From NCBI RefSeq assembly GCF_007625205.1, contig NZ_VMNI01000004.1:124001-188000 (forward strand): a stretch of 64,000 bases of DNA. The letters run 5' to 3'. The notes beneath the pieces are model-generated. The model was not told where the DNA came from, made no database searches, and was given only the letters and a program-made list of their open reading frames with translations. Positions 59,447 to 64,000 of this stretch are shown here, one piece after another. Each line of letters begins with the position of its first letter. Position 1 is the stretch's first letter. Source of the stretch: Denitromonas ohlonensis. Lineage in GTDB: Bacteria > Pseudomonadota > Gammaproteobacteria > Burkholderiales > Rhodocyclaceae. A program made the position numbers and the translations under genes.

Positions 59447-61732
59447 ATGGATCAGGATTTCATCGCCGCTGCGCTGGAGTATCACCGTTCACCGACGCGC
59501 GGGAAAATTTCGGTGGTACCCACCAAGGGTTTGACCAATCAGCGCGATCTGGCGCTGGCCTACTCGCCCGGCGTCGCCGCGGCGTGCGAGGCGATTGTCG
59601 CCGACCCGGCGCAGGCCAGTGAGCTCACCTCACGCGGTAACCTCGTGGCGGTGATCACCAACGGCACCGCGGTGCTTGGCCTGGGCAATATCGGCCCGCT
59701 GGCCTCCAAGCCGGTCATGGAAGGCAAAGGCTGCCTGTTCAAGAAATTCGCCAACGTCGATGTGTTTGATCTCGAGTTCGACCAGGACGACCCGGACAAG
59801 CTCATTGAGGCCATCGCCGCGCTTGAGCCCACGCTGGGTGGGGTGAACCTGGAAGACATCAAGGCGCCCGAGTGCTTCTATATTGAGAGCGAGCTGCGCA
59901 AACGCATGAAGATCCCGGTCTTTCATGACGATCAGCACGGCACCGCCATCATCTCTTCGGCGGGCCTGATCAACGGCCTGAAAGTCGTTGGCAAGGACAT
60001 CGGCCAGGTCAAACTGGTGTGCTCCGGTGCTGGCGCGGCGGCCATCGCTTGTCTGAACCTGATGGTCAGCCTCGGCCTCAAGCGCGAAAACATTTATGTG
60101 TGCGACTCGCGTGGCGTCATCCGAGTCGGCCGCGACGCCAACATGGAAGCCAACAAGGCGCGCTATGCGCAGCAGACCGAGTTGACCACCCTCAGTGAAG
60201 TGATCGAAGGCGCAGATATTTTCCTCGGGTTGTCCGCCGCCGGCGTGCTCAAGCCCGAGATGGTGGCGCGCATGGCGGACAAGCCGCTGATCTTCGCGCT
60301 GTCGAACCCGACGCCCGAAATCATGCCGGAAGAGGCCAAGGCCGTCCGCCCGGATGCGGTCATTGCTACCGGTCGTTCCGACTACCCCAACCAGGTCAAC
60401 AACGTCCTGTGCTTCCCCTTCATCTTCCGTGGTGCGCTCGACGTGGGCGCCACCACCATCACCGAAGAGATGAAGCTGGCCTGCGTCAAGGCCATTGCCG
60501 AGCTGGCCGAGGCCGAGAAGAGCCATGCCGTGGCGTCCTATGCCGGCGCGGAACTGAGCTTTGGTCCTGACTACATCATCCCGAATCCGTTCGACCCGCG
60601 CCTGATCGTCAAGATCGCGCCGGCCGTGGCCCGTGCGGCGATGGAGTCGGGCGTGGCGACGCGCCCGATCGAAGACTTCGCGGCCTACGTCGAGAGCCTG
60701 TCGGACTTCGTCTACACCTCCGGCATCATCATGAAGCCGGTGTTCTCGCAGGCGAAAAAGATCGAGCCGCAGCATAAACGCGTGCTCTACGCCGAAGGCG
60801 AAGATCCGCGCGTGCTGCACGCCGTGCGTGCAGTGGTCGAAGAAGGTCTGGCCCGTCCGATCCTGATCGGTCGTCCGGCCGTGATCGCCCGACGCATCAC
60901 CCGCGCCGGCCTCGACTTGGTCGAAAATCGCGACTTCGACATCGTCAATACCGAAGACGACCCGCGTTACCGCGAGCTGTGGCAGGAATACCATCAGCTG
61001 ATGGCCCGCGATGGCGTGACCGAAGAGATCGCACGTGCCAAGCTGCGCCGCGACACCACCCTGATTGGTGCCATGCTGCTGCGCCGGGGCGATGCCGATG
61101 CGCTGGTGTGCGGCACTTTCGGCACCTACGAGTACCACCTCCGTCAGGTTGAGGACGTGATCGGTCTGGCGCCGGACGCCAAGCGCTTCGCGACCATGAG
61201 CATTCTGCTGCTGCCCAAGCGGGTGCTGGCAATCACCGACACCTATGTGAACGAGAGCCCGGACGCGGAAGAGATTGCCGACATCGCAGCGATGGCGGCG
61301 GATGAGATGAAGCGCTTCGGCATCAAGCCGAAAGTCGCGCTGTTGTCGCATTCGAACTTCGGCAGCGCGCGCACCAAGTCGGCACTGAAGATGCGCACCG
61401 CACGCGATCTGCTGGTTGCCAATCGGCCGGATATCGAGTGCGACGGCGAGATGCATGCCGACGCCGCGCTCAATCAGGACATCCGCAACAGCGCCAATCC
61501 CGAGTCCAGCCTGATCGGTGAAGCCAACCTGCTGGTGATGCCGAACATCGATGCGGCCAACATCAGCTTCAATCTGTGCAAGCTGGCCAACAGCGACGGC
61601 GTCACGGTGGGGCCGATCCTGCTCGGCGCCGACAAGTCGGTGCACATCCTGACCTCGTCGGCCACGGTGCGTCGTCTGGTCAACATCACGGCCCTGGCCG
61701 TGGTGGATGCCGCGGAGCACCGCGCGCGCTGA
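59447..61732 (+). CDS. maeB: NADP-dependent malic enzyme with phosphotransacetylase-like C-terminal domain (MaeB)
   Basis: A 761-residue enzyme that decarboxylates malate to pyruvate with NADP reduction. The malic domain (about 1-420) shows [26 protein letters not shown] and the NADP-binding [27 protein letters not shown] is near its end. The C-terminal domain (about 430-761) resembles phosphotransacetylase ([28 protein letters not shown]) and is regulatory in this class. GAGGGAG lies before ATG 59447. A strong terminator follows. Confidence 0.96.
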   Translation: MDQDFIAAALEYHRSPTRGKISVVPTKGLTNQRDLALAYSPGVAAACEAIVADPAQASELTSRGNLVAVITNGTAVLGLGNIGPLASKPVMEGKGCLFKKFANVDVFDLEFDQDDPDKLIEAIAALEPTLGGVNLEDIKAPECFYIESELRKRMKIPVFHDDQHGTAIISSAGLINGLKVVGKDIGQVKLVCSGAGAAAIACLNLMVSLGLKRENIYVCDSRGVIRVGRDANMEANKARYAQQTELTTLSEVIEGADIFLGLSAAGVLKPEMVARMADKPLIFALSNPTPEIMPEEAKAVRPDAVIATGRSDYPNQVNNVLCFPFIFRGALDVGATTITEEMKLACVKAIAELAEAEKSHAVASYAGAELSFGPDYIIPNPFDPRLIVKIAPAVARAAMESGVATRPIEDFAAYVESLSDFVYTSGIIMKPVFSQAKKIEPQHKRVLYAEGEDPRVLHAVRAVVEEGLARPILIGRPAVIARRITRAGLDLVENRDFDIVNTEDDPRYRELWQEYHQLMARDGVTEEIARAKLRRDTTLIGAMLLRRGDADALVCGTFGTYEYHLRQVEDVIGLAPDAKRFATMSILLLPKRVLAITDTYVNESPDAEEIADIAAMAADEMKRFGIKPKVALLSHSNFGSARTKSALKMRTARDLLVANRPDIECDGEMHADAALNQDIRNSANPESSLIGEANLLVMPNIDAANISFNLCKLANSDGVTVGPILLGADKSVHILTSSATVRRLVNITALAVVDAAEHRAR

Positions 61733-61754
61733 TCGTGTTATCGATGCAAGACGA

Positions 61755-61785
61755 AACGGGGTGCCTTCGGGCGCCCCGTTTTTTT
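61755..61785 (+). terminator. Intrinsic terminator after maeB
   Basis: A stem AACGGGGTGCC / GGCGCCCCGTT with a TTCG tetraloop and a following run of T residues. It lies 22 bp after the maeB stop. Confidence 0.93.
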
Positions 61786-61849
61786 ATGATCTGCGGCGGT
61801 CGGTGGGTGCCAGCGACACCGACAGCGCGCCTTTGAAATCGCAGACGGC

Positions 61850-61855
61850 TAGAAT
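61850..61855 (+). promoter_or_regulatory. Candidate -10 box (TAGAAT) for the phospholipase A gene
   Basis: TAGAAT lies 31 bp before ATG 61886. A TTGAAA hexamer lies only 11 bp upstream of it, which is too close, so the call is weak. Confidence 0.35.
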
Positions 61856-61885
61856 GAGCCTTCGATTTCTATCCGTGCCCAGATC

Positions 61886-63061
61886 ATGACGTGTCGCCTT
61901 GCTTCCATTTTATGTGCCGCCGCGCTGCTGCTTGGGGCGTTGCCCGCCAGCGCCGAGCGGCTGCTGTCGGCCGAGCGGACGCATGCCCGCGTCGGCCAGG
62001 CCTTTGTGTTGACGGTGGTGGAAACGGGCGCGCAAGCGAGCCTGCCCGAGCAACTGGATGCGACGCTGACGCTCGGCGGTCGCAAGCTCACCGTGCGGCT
62101 CAAGGCGCAGGCGGCGGCGGTTGGCGCGACCCGGCGTTACGGTTTCGAGTGGCCGGCCGAGGTGCTGGGCCTGTCGGTGCTCAGTTTGACCGACGACAGC
62201 CGCGCGCAGTTGATGGTGCTGGCCGAGCGTCCGGGCTGGAGCGCCGGGCAAGATCCGCTCGCCCGGCAGCAAGCCTTGCCGGGGGGCGAGGGCGTTGCCG
62301 TCCCCGCCCCCGCCCCACAGGTCGCGGCGGATGTCATTCCGGCCAAGCCGGCGCTGTCCTTTTATGACCCGATGTATTTCATTTTTGGCGCCAACAGCGG
62401 CGCATCGGCGCGCTTCCAGCTGAGCTTCAAGTACCGTTTGTTTGATGACGAAGGCGCGGTGGTCGGCATGCTGCCGTTTTTTGAGGGCCTGCATTTCGGC
62501 TATACCCAGACCTCGCTGTGGGATCTGGATTCCGACTCGGCGCCGTTCCGCGACACCAGTTATCGACCGGCGCTGTTCTATGAGTGGGATATCCCCGTCG
62601 CCGCGGGCAGTCGTCACCAGAGTTGGCTGCGCGCCGGCGTCGAGCACGAGTCCAACGGGCGCGACGGCGAGAAGTCGCGCAGCATCAACATCGCGTTCGT
62701 GCAGGCCGACTGGCAGTATCGCCTCGGCGAAGGCAAGAGCCACATCGGTGTCACGCCGAAGCTGTGGGGCTATCTTGAAAAATCGGACAACCCGGACATC
62801 CATCGTTATCGCGGCTACGGCGAGTTGGGGCTGCGCTTTGGTCGCGACGACGGCTGGCTGGCCAAACTGATGCTGCGTCGGGGCAAGGGCGGGGTGGGTA
62901 CCTCGCAGGTGGATGTGTCCTACCCCTTGCGGCAAAGTATTTTTTCGTCGGTGGGCGCTTTCCTTCATCTGCAATACTTTGATGGTGAGGGCGAGACCTT
63001 GCTGGACTACCAGCGTGCCGGCCAACCACAATTGCGGATTGGCGTTTCGATCGTCCGTTGA
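61886..63061 (+). CDS. pldA: Outer-membrane phospholipase A (OMPLA/PldA-like) with N-terminal extension
   Basis: A 391-residue exported protein. A signal peptide (about 1-23, LLLGALPASA) precedes a poorly recognised stretch of about 130 residues that ends in a Pro/Ala segment (VAVPAPAPQVAADVIPAKPA). The rest is a 12-strand phospholipase A1 barrel, starting YDPMYFIFGANS. The catalytic triad His254, Ser256 and Asn268 (VEHESNGRDGEKSRSIN) keeps the same spacing as E. coli His142, Ser144 and Asn156. It hydrolyses phospholipids misplaced in the outer leaflet. It is longer than E. coli PldA (289 residues). Confidence 0.9.
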   Translation: MTCRLASILCAAALLLGALPASAERLLSAERTHARVGQAFVLTVVETGAQASLPEQLDATLTLGGRKLTVRLKAQAAAVGATRRYGFEWPAEVLGLSVLSLTDDSRAQLMVLAERPGWSAGQDPLARQQALPGGEGVAVPAPAPQVAADVIPAKPALSFYDPMYFIFGANSGASARFQLSFKYRLFDDEGAVVGMLPFFEGLHFGYTQTSLWDLDSDSAPFRDTSYRPALFYEWDIPVAAGSRHQSWLRAGVEHESNGRDGEKSRSINIAFVQADWQYRLGEGKSHIGVTPKLWGYLEKSDNPDIHRYRGYGELGLRFGRDDGWLAKLMLRRGKGGVGTSQVDVSYPLRQSIFSSVGAFLHLQYFDGEGETLLDYQRAGQPQLRIGVSIVR

Positions 63062-63077
63062 GCGCAGGAGAACCTGT

Positions 63078-64000
63078 ATGAACCATGCTATTCGTTTCCA
63101 TGAAACCGGCGGCCCCGAGGTCTTGCGTTGGGAGGCGGTCGATGTGCCGCCCCCGGCCGCAGGCGAAGTCACCCTGCGTCAGCACGCCGTGGGTCTCAAC
63201 TTCATCGATACCTACCACCGCAGCGGACTGTATCCGGTGCCGCTGCCCTCGGGCATCGGACTCGAGGGCGCGGGGGAGGTCACCGCGCTGGGCGAGGGCG
63301 TCACCGAGTTGCGCGTTGGCGATCGCGTGGCCTACGCCGGCGGCCCGATCGGCGCCTACGCTCAGCGTCGCAACATGCCGGCCGACCGGCTGGTGAAGCT
63401 GCCCGAGGCCATCAGCTACGATCAGGGCGCCGCCATGATGTTGCAGGGGATGACCGCCCAGTATCTGCTGCGCCAGACCTACCGGGTGCAGCCGGGCGAC
63501 ACCATCCTCATTCATGCCGCCGCCGGTGGCGTTGGGCTGATCGCCTGTCAGTGGGCCAAGGCGCTGGGCGCGACGGTGATCGGCACCGTCGGCTCGGATG
63601 AAAAGGCGGCGTTGGCCAAGGCGCATGGCTGCGATCACACGATTCTCTACAATCGCGAAAAATTCGCCGACCGGGTGCGCGAGATCACCGGCGGCAAGGG
63701 CGTACCGGTGGTGTACGACTCGATCGGCAAGGACACCTTCATGGATTCGCTCAGCTGCCTGCGGCCGCGGGGCATGATGGTCACCTACGGCAACGCCACC
63801 GGGCCGGTCGCCCCCTTCGACCTCGGCCTGCTGGCCAAGATGGGGTCGCTGTTCGTGACCCGGCCGACGCTGTTTGGTTACGCCGCTGAGCGGGCCGATC
63901 TGGTGGCCATGGCCAACGAGCTGTTCGACGTTGTGAGCAGCGGCAAGGTGAAGATCGAGGTTCGCCAACGCTATGCGCTGGCCGATGCGGCCGAGGCGCA
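63078..64000 (+). CDS. NADPH:quinone oxidoreductase (zinc-independent MDR family), 3' truncated
   Basis: Open to the window edge; 307 complete codons are visible out of about 325 expected. Features of the quinone oxidoreductase/zeta-crystallin branch are LNFIDTYHRSGLYPVPLPSG near residue 45, GLEGAGEV, and the NADPH-binding HAAAGGVGLIACQWAKALGA. Zinc ligands of alcohol dehydrogenases are missing, as expected. It reduces quinones with NADPH. GCAGGAG lies before ATG 63078, 17 bp after the phospholipase gene. Confidence 0.92.
   Translation, partial: MNHAIRFHETGGPEVLRWEAVDVPPPAAGEVTLRQHAVGLNFIDTYHRSGLYPVPLPSGIGLEGAGEVTALGEGVTELRVGDRVAYAGGPIGAYAQRRNMPADRLVKLPEAISYDQGAAMMLQGMTAQYLLRQTYRVQPGDTILIHAAAGGVGLIACQWAKALGATVIGTVGSDEKAALAKAHGCDHTILYNREKFADRVREITGGKGVPVVYDSIGKDTFMDSLSCLRPRGMMVTYGNATGPVAPFDLGLLAKMGSLFVTRPTLFGYAAERADLVAMANELFDVVSSGKVKIEVRQRYALADAAEA

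Noticed and set aside
59630-61720. Minus-strand open frame of 696 residues opposite maeB
   Set aside because: No recognisable motif; low-complexity His/Asp-rich sequence is typical of the complement of a GC-rich gene.

Overview
The window is a dense, high-GC bacterial chromosome segment. Gene order and protein types point to a betaproteobacterium, most likely Rhodocyclales (Azoarcus/Thauera relatives). The evidence is the macromolecular synthesis operon rpsU-yqeY-dnaG-rpoD divergent from tsaD, the plsY/folB pair next to it, leuS-lptE-holA-proA, a xerD-ogt pair, an H-NS protein of the short betaproteobacterial type, and a respiratory cytochrome c'/b561 pair. This taxonomic call is inference from synteny and protein resemblance; no search was run. 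I see no rRNA gene, insertion sequence, prophage or CRISPR array. The one RNA gene found is a tRNA with a CAU anticodon, best read as tRNA-Ile2.

Layout. 1-2895: end of a Mrp/NuoL-type cation/proton antiporter operon. 2933-4837: a pseudouridine synthase with two S4 domains, then a small AT-richer pair (a conserved helical protein and a lipoprotein). 4870-9215 (minus): a MacA/MacB-like export system with separate ATPase and two permeases. 9313-11813 (minus): a J-like coiled-coil membrane protein and glnS. 12023-21556 (plus): two paralogous TonB-dependent receptors, a YfiR-family periplasmic protein, a hybrid histidine kinase with HPt, and a REC-PAS-GGDEF-EAL response regulator. 21566-22785 (minus): ECF sigma factor and zinc-motif anti-sigma factor. 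23145-30454 (plus): crcB, hrpA, then EI24, molybdopterin-binding, YgjP-like metallopeptidase and gloA. 30467-37052 (minus): a second signalling cluster (GGDEF-EAL, REC-HD-GYP, PAS hybrid kinase). 37212-41954 (minus): tRNA, rpoD, dnaG, yqeY, rpsU. 42095-44585: tsaD, plsY/folB, H-NS. 44804-53122 (minus): ybaK, xerD, ogt, chalcone-isomerase-like, proA, holA, lptE, leuS. 53274-64000: a small unknown protein, uvrD-like helicase, double-receiver regulator, cytochrome c', cytochrome b561, orphan ParA, maeB, outer-membrane phospholipase A and a quinone oxidoreductase cut by the window end.

The strongest candidate for an under-described system is 12023-21556. Five genes with very short spacing or ATGA overlaps link two outer-membrane gated receptors to a periplasmic YfiR protein, an inner-membrane phosphorelay kinase and a cytoplasmic c-di-GMP enzyme. 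Its GGDEF motif is degenerate (NADNF) while the EAL domain looks intact, so the likely output is c-di-GMP breakdown. This resembles the YfiB-YfiR-YfiN logic, but with TonB receptors at the outer membrane and a phosphorelay in place of YfiN. Together with the 30-37 kb cluster, which carries intact GGDEF, EAL and HD-GYP domains plus a second hybrid kinase, the window is rich in c-di-GMP signalling.

Other notable structures are a roughly 140-bp imperfect palindrome after hrpA, overlapping divergent -10 boxes between plsY and folB, a perfect 17-bp-stem terminator inside the rpsU-dnaG-rpoD operon, an Asp/Ser repeat inside rpoD, a receiver lacking its phospho-acceptor, and a J-like domain lacking HPD.
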